This document shows positions 51,740-62,056 of a stretch of 64,000 nt of DNA, in pieces (the first letter of the stretch is position 1; each line of letters begins with the position of its first letter). Origin of the DNA: Caballeronia glathei (GTDB taxonomy: Bacteria; Pseudomonadota; Gammaproteobacteria; Burkholderiales; Burkholderiaceae); NCBI RefSeq assembly GCF_000698595.1, contig NZ_JFHC01000032.1:1-64000 (forward strand). The letters are read 5' to 3'. The position numbers and the translations under genes are program-made. The notes below the pieces were generated by a model. The model saw only the letters and a program-made list of their open reading frames with translations, did no database searches and had not been told where the DNA came from.

Positions 51740-53803
51740 CTACGGGTGCCGGATATAGTCGACGAGCGCGCGAGTATAGGCGTCCGGCTTCCTGTCGAAG
51801 AGACTCACCGCGATCGTCACGACGAACCCGGCCGGCACGCCGAACACGCCCGAACTGATCGATTCGATGCCGAACCACCTCGGCCCCGCAAAGCCGGTGA
51901 GTTGCGTGAAGAACGGATACGTCGAGACGATGTAGTAGATGCACACGACGAGCCCCGCCACCATCCCCGCCACCGCGCCGAGCTTGGTCGTGCGCTTCCA
52001 GAAGACACCCAGCACGAGCACCGGAAAGAGGCTCGACGCCGCCAGGGAAAACGCCGCGCCCACGAGAAACAGGATGTTCCCCGTGTTGAGTGAGGCGACG
52101 TACGAAGCGAACAGCGCCACGCCGAGCAGCAGGATTTTCGATATCGTCACGCGCCGCTGGCTCGTTGCGCGCTTGTCGACCATGCAGTAGTAGACATCGT
52201 GAGAAAGCGCGTTGGCGATGGTGAGAAGGAGCCCGTCGGCGGTCGAAAGCGCGGCTGCGAGCGCGCCCGCCGCGATCAGCCCCGAGATCACATACGGCAA
52301 TCCGGCGATCTCCGGCGCAGCCAGCACGACCATGTCGGGCTGCATCTGGATGCCCGACCAGCGCACGATGCCGTCGCCGTTCACGTCGCTGATGCGGATC
52401 AGATACGGCTCGACCTTGCGCCATTGCATGACCCATTGCGGCAGGTCGGCGAACCGATGGCCGACAAGCCCCGTCAGCATTTCGTACTTGATCAGCACCG
52501 CGAGCACCGGCACCGTCACGTAGAAGAGCGCGACGAAGAAGAGCGTCCAGCCGACCGAGCGGCGCGCGGATGCCACCGACGTCGTCGTGTTGTAGCGCGT
52601 GAGGATGTGCGGCAGGCTCGCCGTGCCGAGCGACAGGCACAGCAGCAGCGACAGGAAATTGCGCTGATGCACGCGGCGGCTCTCTTCTTCCTCGGCCGAT
52701 GCGGGCGATGTCGTCGCCGCGATCGTGGCTGTCGTTATGGCAGGAAAGGCCTCGGCCATCGGCACCGGCGCCGCGACCCGCTCGAGCAGCGCGTCGCGGT
52801 TGCGGCTCCACTTCACTTTCGCGTCGGCGGGATCTCTCGGAAAGGACGCAAGTTCGCGCTCGCGCTCGCTGATCTCGCGCAACGGCCCGTTATGCCGCCG
52901 CAGATCGGCGATCTCCTGAACGATCCGCGCATGATCCGCGCGAAACGATTCGGGCAGGGTGTCGATCTGCTGCTGGATCTGCGCGGCCTGGCGCCGGTAG
53001 TCCTCGCGCACGCGCGCTTCGTCGGGCGATGCGGCCACTTGCCGCTCGAGCGCCTCGACGCGTTCCATCACGCGGCCATAGTTCAGTTGCGGCAGCCAGC
53101 CGAGGCCTTCGCGATGTGCAATCATCGAAACCGGAATCAGCATCGCGCTGATCAGGATGATGTACTGCGCGACCTGGGTCCACGTGACGGCGCGCATGCC
53201 GCCAAGGAACGAGCACACGAGAATGCCCGCCAGCCCGCAGAAAATGCCGATCGCGAAATCGATGCCGATGAAGCGCGACGCGATGAGCCCGATGCCCTGG
53301 ATCTGCGCGACGAGATACACGAACGAGCAAAGGATCGCCGCGAGGGCGGCGAGTCCGCGCACGAGGTTGCTCGAAAAGCGCGTGCCGAGAAAGTCGGGGA
53401 TCGTGTAGCGGGCAAGCTTGCGCACGTACGGCGCGAGCAGGAACGCGACGAGGCAGTAGCCGCTCGTCCAGCCCATCACGTAGGCAAGGCCGTCGTAGCC
53501 GCTCGCGTAGATCGAGCCGGCGAGGCCGATGAACGACGCCGCCGAGAGCCAGTCGGCGGCCGTCGCCATGCCGTTGAACGCCGAGGGCACGCGCCGCCCG
53601 GCAACGTAATACTCGACGAGGTCCGACGTGCGCGACAGGAGTCCGATCACCGCATAGACGGCAATCGGCACGAACAGGAACACGTAGCCGATCCACATGC
53701 CCGGGCCGGTCACGCGCTCGATGCGCTCCATCACGTAGATGAAAAGCAGGAAGCCGAGCGTGTAGAGCGCGTAAGCGACGATCAGGCGATTGGTAAGCTT
53801 CAT
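51740..53803 (-). CDS. Sodium:solute symporter, VC_2705-type (acetate/monocarboxylate)
   Basis: A 687-residue member of the sodium:solute symporter family with about 13 transmembrane helices (MKLTNRLIVAYALYTLGF start). A hydrophilic segment of about 130 residues, rich in heptad-like repeats, interrupts it near residues 240-370. With the DUF4212 partner next to it and acs downstream, acetate or a related acid is the likely substrate. It overlaps the DUF4212 stop by four bases. Confidence 0.9.
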   Translation of the reverse strand: MKLTNRLIVAYALYTLGFLLFIYVMERIERVTGPGMWIGYVFLFVPIAVYAVIGLLSRTSDLVEYYVAGRRVPSAFNGMATAADWLSAASFIGLAGSIYASGYDGLAYVMGWTSGYCLVAFLLAPYVRKLARYTIPDFLGTRFSSNLVRGLAALAAILCSFVYLVAQIQGIGLIASRFIGIDFAIGIFCGLAGILVCSFLGGMRAVTWTQVAQYIILISAMLIPVSMIAHREGLGWLPQLNYGRVMERVEALERQVAASPDEARVREDYRRQAAQIQQQIDTLPESFRADHARIVQEIADLRRHNGPLREISERERELASFPRDPADAKVKWSRNRDALLERVAAPVPMAEAFPAITTATIAATTSPASAEEEESRRVHQRNFLSLLLCLSLGTASLPHILTRYNTTTSVASARRSVGWTLFFVALFYVTVPVLAVLIKYEMLTGLVGHRFADLPQWVMQWRKVEPYLIRISDVNGDGIVRWSGIQMQPDMVVLAAPEIAGLPYVISGLIAAGALAAALSTADGLLLTIANALSHDVYYCMVDKRATSQRRVTISKILLLGVALFASYVASLNTGNILFLVGAAFSLAASSLFPVLVLGVFWKRTTKLGAVAGMVAGLVVCIYYIVSTYPFFTQLTGFAGPRWFGIESISSGVFGVPAGFVVTIAVSLFDRKPDAYTRALVDYIRHP

Positions 53804-54150
53804 CGGCCGCCCTGCCCGCTCGCTTCGGCGGCCTGGCGGGCTCTGAGAAGGCGCGCGTCGGCGAACTGCATCAGCACGATGTAGATCAGGATCAGCGCCA
53901 CATAGACGAGAATCGCGCCCTGCGCACCGACGTAGAACGGCAGCGGAAAGCCCGCGAACCGTACGCCGGCGAAGCGTGCGGCCATCAGCGGAACGCCGAA
54001 CGACACGGTAAAGCCGATCGCCATCAGCACCACGATCAGCGCGACGTTGAAGCGCCAGTACGCGCGATGCGCGCGCGCCATCGTCGCCGATACGAGAGGC
54101 GGTTCGGGCGTGGCGGGAGAGCGGGAAGCGAGGGGTCGGGACGCGGCCAT
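53800..54150 (-). CDS. DUF4212 small subunit of the symporter
   Basis: A 116-residue membrane protein with two helices (about residues 32-55 and 76-100). The DUF4212 core is RAYWRFNVALIVVLMAIGF. These proteins occur with VC_2705-type symporters. The start at 54150 (MAASRPL) is used. An internal ATG (54078) would remove a 24-residue N terminus without similarity. It is coupled to the symporter. Confidence 0.85.
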   Translation of the reverse strand: MAASRPLASRSPATPEPPLVSATMARAHRAYWRFNVALIVVLMAIGFTVSFGVPLMAARFAGVRFAGFPLPFYVGAQGAILVYVALILIYIVLMQFADARLLRARQAAEASGQGGR

Positions 54151-54218
54151 GCGCCTGTTTACCAAAACCTCGTTACGCCGGCAATCGGGATCGTCCGCTC
54201 GCGCGCGAATACCGCAAC

Positions 54219-54245
54219 AAAAAACGGCTGCCCGAGGGCAGCCGT
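54219..54245 (-). terminator. Terminator of acs
   Basis: A 9-bp GC-rich stem (54224-54232 with 54237-54245) with a 4-base loop is followed on the minus strand by six T residues. It separates acs from the DUF4212/symporter genes, so they are probably separate transcripts. Confidence 0.85.
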
Positions 54246-54271
54246 CGAGGGTTGGCCGTTGGCCGGCTTGC

Positions 54272-56257
<1,986 letters not shown>

Positions 56258-56624
56258 CGACAACCCCTTTGATGGTGAATCTAAAAGCCGTCGGCACGCC
56301 GCTTCGGCGAGCCGTGTGTCCCTCTCGATTCAGACGAACCGGAGACTGCCGCGTTCCGTGTTCCCGAATCCTGTCTGTTGGCTGACTGGAGCCAGATGGC
56401 AAGGCAAGCCAATGACGCGATGCAGCACGACTCGAACACCATGCGGTATACCCCATGTGTGTCGCCCCTCGCGTTGCGCCTGCCCTTGGTTTGCAAGATA
56501 AGCCGCGCGCCTTACCCGCTTCTTACGTGTCCCGCCCAATCGCCACGGGGTATACACGGAGTCGGCGCGGCTCCTACAATGCGTCCCTACAATCGTAACT
56601 GAAACTAGCCGTGCGGATTCCAGT
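56258..56624. other. 367-base divergent region between acs and an EamA transporter
   Basis: No supported gene. It contains GTATACCCC at 56446-56454 and its inverted copy GGGGTATAC at 56547-56555, 92 bases apart. Small reading frames here lack ribosome binding sites. Confidence 0.6.
56446..56555. promoter_or_regulatory. Inverted pair of GTATACCCC elements
   Basis: Two 9-bp elements face each other in the acs/EamA promoter region, one on each strand. The plus-strand copy is followed by ATG and the minus-strand copy by GTG, so the match extends partly to 12 bases. Confidence 0.35.
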
Positions 56625-57524
56625 TTGAATCGATACGCCCTTTACCTTATTGCAGCCATGCTGCTCGTCGGAAGCAATGTCGGTGTCGGCAAGTCGATCG
56701 TCGCGTTCGTTCCCGTTGCCGCCTTTGCGCTCCTGCGCTTCGTGATCGCCGTCGGCGTGCTGTGGCCGCTGCTGCGTCCGTCGAAGATGAAGCGCGTTAC
56801 GCGCGGCGAATGGGTCAACCTGTTCTTGCAGGCGCTCTTCGGCACGTTCATGTTCACGCTCCTGATGCTCAACGGCGTGCAGCGCACGAGCGCCGTCGCG
56901 GCGGGCGTGATCACGAGCACGATTCCGGCCGTCGTTGCGCTCTTCTCGTGGTTATTCCTGAAGGAGCGGCCCAACGGCCGCGCGCTCGCGTCGATCGCGC
57001 TCGCGATCATCGGCGTCACCGTGATCAACGTCGCGCAGAACGCGCACGGCGAAAGCGCCGCTTCGGCAAGCTCGTTCACCGGCAACCTGATGGTGCTCGG
57101 CGCGGTGTGCTGCGAATCGTTCTACGTGATCCTGTCGCGCCGGCTCACGCAGACGCTGCCCGCCATCGACATCTGCGCCTACACGCATTTCTTCGGTCTA
57201 TTGCTGATGCTGCCGCTCGGGCTGCCGGCGCTCGTCGCCTTCGACTACGCGAGTGTCGGCATCGGCACCTGGAGCCTCGTGCTCTGGTACGGGCTCTCGG
57301 CGAGCATCTTTTCGTTCTGGCTCTGGATGAAAGGCATCCGGCACGTCGACGGCAGTTTGGCGGGCGTTTTTTCGGCCGTGCTGCCGATCGCCGCCGCGCT
57401 CTACGGCATGATTTTCCTCGGCGAGCGGCCGACCGCCGCGCACGGCATCGCGCTGGCTTGCGTCGTGGCGGGCATCGCGCTCGCGAGCGTCAGGGCGAGG
57501 CCGGTCCCGCCGATGGCCTCGTAG
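56625..57524 (+). CDS. EamA/DMT-family transporter
   Basis: A 299-residue inner-membrane protein of the drug/metabolite transporter superfamily, with ten helices in two EamA repeats (about residues 5-135 and 155-290). The substrate is unknown. The start appears to be a TTG at 56625 (LNRYALYLIAAMLLVG). The first in-frame ATG is 11 codons later and would truncate the first helix. Confidence 0.85.
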   Translation: MNRYALYLIAAMLLVGSNVGVGKSIVAFVPVAAFALLRFVIAVGVLWPLLRPSKMKRVTRGEWVNLFLQALFGTFMFTLLMLNGVQRTSAVAAGVITSTIPAVVALFSWLFLKERPNGRALASIALAIIGVTVINVAQNAHGESAASASSFTGNLMVLGAVCCESFYVILSRRLTQTLPAIDICAYTHFFGLLLMLPLGLPALVAFDYASVGIGTWSLVLWYGLSASIFSFWLWMKGIRHVDGSLAGVFSAVLPIAAALYGMIFLGERPTAAHGIALACVVAGIALASVRARPVPPMAS

Positions 57525-57637
57525 GCCGGCCGCGCCGCCGCGATGCCCTGCGGGTCCGGCAACCGGCGCGCTACGACACGCTACAATAGCGGGCTTCTCC
57601 AATTCCGAGCCCGCTTTTCGCTCAAACCACGACACCC

Positions 57638-58225
57638 ATGTCCGCTCCCAAGCACGCCCCCGGATCGCCCCTGTCTCCCCGTCCGATGAGCCCGCTTCCG
57701 AGGGTCGTCTTCATGAGCCGCTGGCTCCAGGTCCCGCTCTATCTGGGCCTGATCGTCGCGCAGGCCGTCTATGTGGTGCTGTTCCTGAAGGAAGTCTGGC
57801 ATCTCGTCTCGCACGCCTTCACGCTCGACGAAACCAACATCATGCTCGTCGTGCTCGGCCTGATCGACGTGGTGATGATCTCGAACCTGCTCATCATGGT
57901 GATCGTCGGCGGCTACGAGACGTTCGTGTCGCGGCTCGGCGTGGAGGGCCACCCCGACGAGCCCGAATGGCTCGATCACGTGAACGCGGGCGTGCTGAAG
58001 GTGAAGCTCTCGATGGCGCTCATCAGCATCTCGTCGATCCATCTGCTGAAAACCTTCATCAACCCGGACCTGCATTCGCAGCAGGCGGTGATGTGGCAGG
58101 TGATCATCCACGTCGCGTTCCTCCTCTCCGCGCTGATCATGGCATGGGTAGACCGCCTCACCACGCATACGCATCCGCAGCATTTCCACAACGAGCCGAT
58201 CGCGCCGAAGAAGGCACTCGACTGA
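57638..58225 (+). CDS. YqhA/UPF0114-family membrane protein
   Basis: A 195-residue protein with four hydrophobic helices and the TIGR00645 pattern (RWLQVPLYLGLIVAQAVYV and NLLIMVIVGGYETFVSRL). Its function is not established. The C terminus has several histidines (THTHPQHFH). The ATG at 57638 leads with a short proline-rich segment. It lies 71 bases before fumA. Confidence 0.85.
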   Translation: MSAPKHAPGSPLSPRPMSPLPRVVFMSRWLQVPLYLGLIVAQAVYVVLFLKEVWHLVSHAFTLDETNIMLVVLGLIDVVMISNLLIMVIVGGYETFVSRLGVEGHPDEPEWLDHVNAGVLKVKLSMALISISSIHLLKTFINPDLHSQQAVMWQVIIHVAFLLSALIMAWVDRLTTHTHPQHFHNEPIAPKKALD

Positions 58226-58296
58226 GCGTTGCCCAAGCATTGCCCGCGCGTCGCCAGAACGCCGGTACAAAAGTCCCGTCCCCAAGAGCCCAAGCC

Positions 58297-59820
58297 ATGA
58301 CCGTCATCAAACAGGAAGACCTGATCCAGAGCATCGCCGATTCGCTTCAGTACATCAGCTACTACCATCCGCTCGATTACATCCAGGCGCTCGGCCGCGC
58401 GTACGAGCTCGAGGAGAGCCCGGCCGCGAAGGACGCGATCGCGCAGATCCTGACCAACAGCCGCATGTGCGCGGAGGGCCGCCGCCCGATCTGCCAGGAC
58501 ACCGGCATCGTCACGGTGTTCGTGAAGGTCGGCATGGACGTGCGGTGGGACGGTGCGACGATGGGCGTCACCGAGATGATCAACGAAGGCGTGCGCCGCG
58601 GCTACCTGAACCCGGAGAACGTGCTGCGCGCGTCGATCGTGAGCCCGCCCGAAGGCGCGCGCAAGAACACGAAGGACAACACGCCGGCCGTGATCCACTA
58701 CGAGATCGTGCCGGGCGACAAGGTGGATGTGCAGGTCGCAGCGAAGGGCGGCGGCTCGGAGAACAAGTCGAAGTTCGCGATGCTCAACCCGTCGGACTCG
58801 ATCGTCGACTGGGTGCTGAAGACCGTGCCGACGATGGGCGCCGGCTGGTGCCCGCCGGGCATGCTCGGCATCGGCATCGGCGGCACGGCCGAGAAGGCGA
58901 TGGTCATGGCGAAGGAGTCGCTCATGGACCCGATCGACATCCAGGACATCATCGCGCGCGGCCCGAAGGACTGGATCGAGAAACTGCGCGTGGAACTGCA
59001 CGAGAAGGTCAACGCGCTCGGCATCGGCGCGCAGGGTCTCGGCGGCCTGGCCACCGTGCTCGACGTGAAGATCATGGCGGCGGCGACGCACGCGGCGAGC
59101 AAGCCGGTCGCGATCATCCCGAACTGCGCGGCCACGCGCCACGCGCACTTCACGCTCGACGGCTCGGGCGTCGCGAAGCTCGAGGCGCCGTCGCTCGACG
59201 CATGGCCGAAGGTGAACTGGGAGCCCAATACGGAGACGAGCCAGCGCGTGGACCTGAACACGCTCACGCCGGAGCAGGTCGCCGCGTGGAAGCCCGGCCA
59301 GACGCTGCTTCTCTCCGGCAAGATGCTCACCGGACGCGATGCCGCGCACAAGCGCATCGCGGACATGCTGGCCGCGGGCGAAAAGCTGCCCGTCGATTTC
59401 ACGAATCGTGTGATCTATTACGTCGGCCCGGTCGATCCGGTGCGTGATGAAGTGGTCGGCCCGGCGGGCCCCACCACCGCGACCCGCATGGACAAGTTCA
59501 CCGAGCTGATGCTGTCGCAGACCGGCCTGATCTCGATGATCGGCAAGGCCGAGCGCGGCCCGGTCGCGATCGAGGCGATCAGGAAGCACAACGCGGCGTA
59601 CCTGATGGCGGTGGGCGGCGCGGCGTATCTGGTGTCGAAGGCGATCCGGGAAGCCAGGGTCGTCGCGTTCGGAGACCTCGGCATGGAAGCGATTTACGAG
59701 TTCGACGTGCAGGACATGCCGGTAACGGTTGCCGTCGATTCGAGCGGCACGTCGGTGCACAAGACCGGGCCGGCCGAATGGCAGGCGAAAATCGGCAAGA
59801 TTCCCGTCGCGACCGCCTGA
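58297..59820 (+). CDS. fumA: Fumarate hydratase, class I
   Basis: A 507-residue oxygen-sensitive 4Fe-4S fumarase (fumarate to malate). Cluster cysteines lie in PICQDTGIV, GWCPPGMLG and PNCAATRHAHF. The start at 58297 is MTVIKQEDLIQSIADSL. No partner subunit is needed because the alpha and beta parts are fused. A strong terminator follows the stop. Confidence 0.95.
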   Translation: MTVIKQEDLIQSIADSLQYISYYHPLDYIQALGRAYELEESPAAKDAIAQILTNSRMCAEGRRPICQDTGIVTVFVKVGMDVRWDGATMGVTEMINEGVRRGYLNPENVLRASIVSPPEGARKNTKDNTPAVIHYEIVPGDKVDVQVAAKGGGSENKSKFAMLNPSDSIVDWVLKTVPTMGAGWCPPGMLGIGIGGTAEKAMVMAKESLMDPIDIQDIIARGPKDWIEKLRVELHEKVNALGIGAQGLGGLATVLDVKIMAAATHAASKPVAIIPNCAATRHAHFTLDGSGVAKLEAPSLDAWPKVNWEPNTETSQRVDLNTLTPEQVAAWKPGQTLLLSGKMLTGRDAAHKRIADMLAAGEKLPVDFTNRVIYYVGPVDPVRDEVVGPAGPTTATRMDKFTELMLSQTGLISMIGKAERGPVAIEAIRKHNAAYLMAVGGAAYLVSKAIREARVVAFGDLGMEAIYEFDVQDMPVTVAVDSSGTSVHKTGPAEWQAKIGKIPVATA

Positions 59821-59842
59821 TTTTCCGCTTATGCGATTCACG

Positions 59843-59867
59843 AGCCGGGCGTAACGCCCGGCTTTTT
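59843..59867 (+). terminator. Terminator of fumA
   Basis: A 9-bp GC-rich perfect stem (59843-59851 with 59855-59863) has a TAA loop and is followed by four more T residues. It lies 23 bases past the fumA stop. Confidence 0.9.
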
Positions 59868-60005
59868 CATTGGCGGCGGCAATATCTCAATAAAGAGATT
59901 CATTCTCACTTTTATCTGAAACAAAAGATTTTTATCTAAGCTTGGCATTTTCATCTACAGGGTTTATCGTTTAAATAGCCACCACGCCACGAACAAGGAA
60001 CAATC

Positions 60006-60482
60006 ATGCAAGGCGACGCGAAGGTCATCGAATATCTGAACGCGCAGCTGAAAAACGAGCTGACCGCGATCAACCAGTATTTCCTGCACGCCCGGATGTA
60101 CAAGCACTGGGGTCTGGAAAAACTCAACAAGCACGAGTACGACGAGTCGATCGGCGAGATGAAGCACGCCGACCTGCTGATCCAGCGCGTATTCCTGCTC
60201 GACGGTCTGCCGAATCTGCAGGACCTGCACAAGCTCTTGATCGGCGAGGAAACCAAGGAGATCATCGAGTGTGATCTGAAACTCGAACAGATCTCGCAGA
60301 GCACGTGCAAGGAAGCGATCGCATATTGTGAGACGGTGCGTGATTTCGTCTCCCGTGAAATCTTCGTGACGATTCTCGAAGACACGGAAGAGCACATCGA
60401 CTGGCTCGAAACGCAACTCGACCTGATCGGCAAGGTCGGCATCCAGAACTATCAGCAATCGATGATGGGCGAGGGCGAATAA
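60006..60482 (+). CDS. bfr: Bacterioferritin
   Basis: A 158-residue haem-containing iron-storage ferritin that forms 24-mers. Glu18, Glu51, His54, Glu94 and His130 of the E. coli ferroxidase centre are present, and Met52 can bind haem. At the position of Glu127, however, the codon is ACG and gives Thr (EDTEEHIDWLE). The start follows an AAGGAAC ribosome binding site. The upstream region is AT-rich with a small inverted repeat at 59895-59907. murI follows after 14 bases. Confidence 0.93.
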   Translation: MQGDAKVIEYLNAQLKNELTAINQYFLHARMYKHWGLEKLNKHEYDESIGEMKHADLLIQRVFLLDGLPNLQDLHKLLIGEETKEIIECDLKLEQISQSTCKEAIAYCETVRDFVSREIFVTILEDTEEHIDWLETQLDLIGKVGIQNYQQSMMGEGE

Positions 60483-60496
60483 GCACCCGTCGTCCG

Positions 60497-61381
60497 ATGC
60501 TGTTCGAAGCGTCCCCTTCTTTCCCGCCGACCGGGCGCGCCGTAGCTGATACGAGCGCGCCCGTCGGCGTTTTCGATTCCGGCCTGGGCGGCCTTTCGGT
60601 GCTGCGCGCCGTGCGCGCAGCGTTGCCGGACGAGCGGCTCGTCTACGTCGCCGATTCGCTCTACGCGCCCTACGGAGAGCGCGACGACGACTTCATCGCC
60701 GACCGGACCATGGCCATCGGCGAATGGCTGGTTTCGCAGGGCGCGAAGGCGCTGGTTGTCGCGTGCAACACGGCGACCGCGCAATCCATCGCGCTCGTGC
60801 GCGAGCGTCTCCCTATTCCGCTTGTCGGCGTGGAGCCGGGCGTGAAGCCGGCCGCTCTGGTTTCGAAAACGCGCGTGGTGGGCGTGCTGGCGACGGCCGT
60901 CACGCTGCGCAGCGCGCGTTTTCAGACGCTGCTCGAACGCTACGCCGGTGATTGCCGCTTCATCTGCCAGCCGGGGCACGGTCTCGTGCAGGCGGTGGAA
61001 CGCTGCGACACGCATTCGCCCGAACTCCTCGCATTGCTCGCGAGCTATCTCCGGCCGATGCTCGACGCCGGCGCGGACACGCTTGTGCTCGGGTGCACGC
61101 ACTATCCTTTCCTGGACGAGGCGATCCGCTCGATCGTGGGCGACCGGCTCCAGATCATCGACACGAGCGTCGCGATCGCTCGCCAGCTCGAGCGCCTGCT
61201 CGACGCCCACAGGCTGCGCGCCGCCGGGCCGTCTCCCCGCGCATTGCCGCGCTTCTACTCGACCGCCGACGGCGAATCCCAACGCCAGCTCGCCGCCTCG
61301 CTGCTGCAGATCGACGCGCGCGTCGAGCACGTCGTCATCCCATCGCGCCGCACGCGGCCGTTAGAATCCGACCTGGCCTGA
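60497..61381 (+). CDS. murI: Glutamate racemase
   Basis: A 294-residue cofactor-independent racemase that makes D-glutamate for peptidoglycan. The two catalytic cysteines are in VACNTATAQ and LGCTHYPFL. The GVFDSGLGGLSVL motif is near residue 24. It starts at 60497, 14 bases after bfr. An N-terminal extension of about 20 residues precedes the family core. It may be co-transcribed with bfr. Confidence 0.95.
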   Translation: MLFEASPSFPPTGRAVADTSAPVGVFDSGLGGLSVLRAVRAALPDERLVYVADSLYAPYGERDDDFIADRTMAIGEWLVSQGAKALVVACNTATAQSIALVRERLPIPLVGVEPGVKPAALVSKTRVVGVLATAVTLRSARFQTLLERYAGDCRFICQPGHGLVQAVERCDTHSPELLALLASYLRPMLDAGADTLVLGCTHYPFLDEAIRSIVGDRLQIIDTSVAIARQLERLLDAHRLRAAGPSPRALPRFYSTADGESQRQLAASLLQIDARVEHVVIPSRRTRPLESDLA

Positions 61382-61513
61382 GGGTTTTCCGCTCCGCCGG
61401 CTCGCCCGCCTGGCGCTTTCGCCTTGTCCAGCAAGGCTTCCGGCGATAACCCTGCCGACTTCCCCAGTATGTTACAAAAAACACAGACCCGCACTTGCAA
61501 TGCCGCCGATACT

Positions 61514-61533
61514 GAATGATAATAATTCGCATT
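61514..61533 (+). promoter_or_regulatory. Fur-box-like site upstream of bfd
   Basis: The sequence GAATGATAATAATTCGCATT resembles the Fur consensus GATAATGATAATCATTATC and lies 24 bases before the bfd start. It fits iron-repressed control of bfd. Confidence 0.6.
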
Positions 61534-61557
61534 AACGTAAGCTATCGCGACCTGATC

Positions 61558-61800
61558 ATGATCGTCTGTGTGTGCAAATCAGTATCCGACCGCAAGATCC
61601 GCACGGCTATTTCCGAGGGCATGGATTCCTTCGACGAGCTGCAGTTCGAACTCGGCGTCGCGCTGTGCTGCGGCAAGTGCGAGGAGTCGGTCCGCGACGT
61701 GATGCTGCAAAGCGGCGTGTGCGCGTCGCGTTGCGGGATCGAGCATCACGAACATCTTCAGGCTGTGCCGCTCACTTTTTACGAACGCAAGGCCGCCTGA
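61558..61800 (+). CDS. bfd: Bacterioferritin-associated ferredoxin
   Basis: An 80-residue 2Fe-2S protein that reduces bacterioferritin and releases iron. Cysteines follow the Bfd pattern: CVC near residue 4, then CCGKC near residue 37. The ATG at 61558 gives the usual start MIVCVCKSVSD. An upstream ATG at 61516 lies in the Fur-like site and is less likely. No strong ribosome binding site is visible. Confidence 0.94.
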   Translation: MIVCVCKSVSDRKIRTAISEGMDSFDELQFELGVALCCGKCEESVRDVMLQSGVCASRCGIEHHEHLQAVPLTFYERKAA

Positions 61801-61924
61801 CATTCCCCGGGCGCGTCGAGCCGGACAGCGGTTGCTCCGCCGATCCGCTCTTGTTTTTCTGTATCTGCCGCCCGCAAGCCAGGTCACATCAGCCAGCTAC
61901 GCCGCCCCCCGACCCAAGGAGGGA

Positions 61925-61990
61925 ATGATGGAATTGCTGATCGGTTTCGTGACTACGCTGTTTATTTCTCTGCTTATCTTCCGAAAATGA
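61925..61990 (+). CDS. 21-residue membrane-peptide ORF
   Basis: The ORF reads MMELLIGFVTTLFISLLIFRK: a short acidic/hydrophobic start, a single hydrophobic segment of about 15 residues and a basic end (RK). Two consecutive ATG codons (61925 and 61928) follow AAGGAGGGA, an exceptionally good ribosome binding site for this window. It lies 66 bases before tonB. No family was recognised. Without other evidence it could be a leader peptide. Confidence 0.6.
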   Translation: MMELLIGFVTTLFISLLIFRK

Positions 61991-62056
61991 CGTCGTTGAG
62001 CTTGATGTGCTGTGCCGGGCCGTCGGATTCATTTATTGCGGCCCGCTCCTGAGAAC

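Noticed and set aside
56258..56624. Sigma-54 promoter for acs
   Set aside because: The best GG/GC pair on the minus strand (TTGGCTTGCCTTGCCA) has 10 instead of 12 bases between GG and GC.
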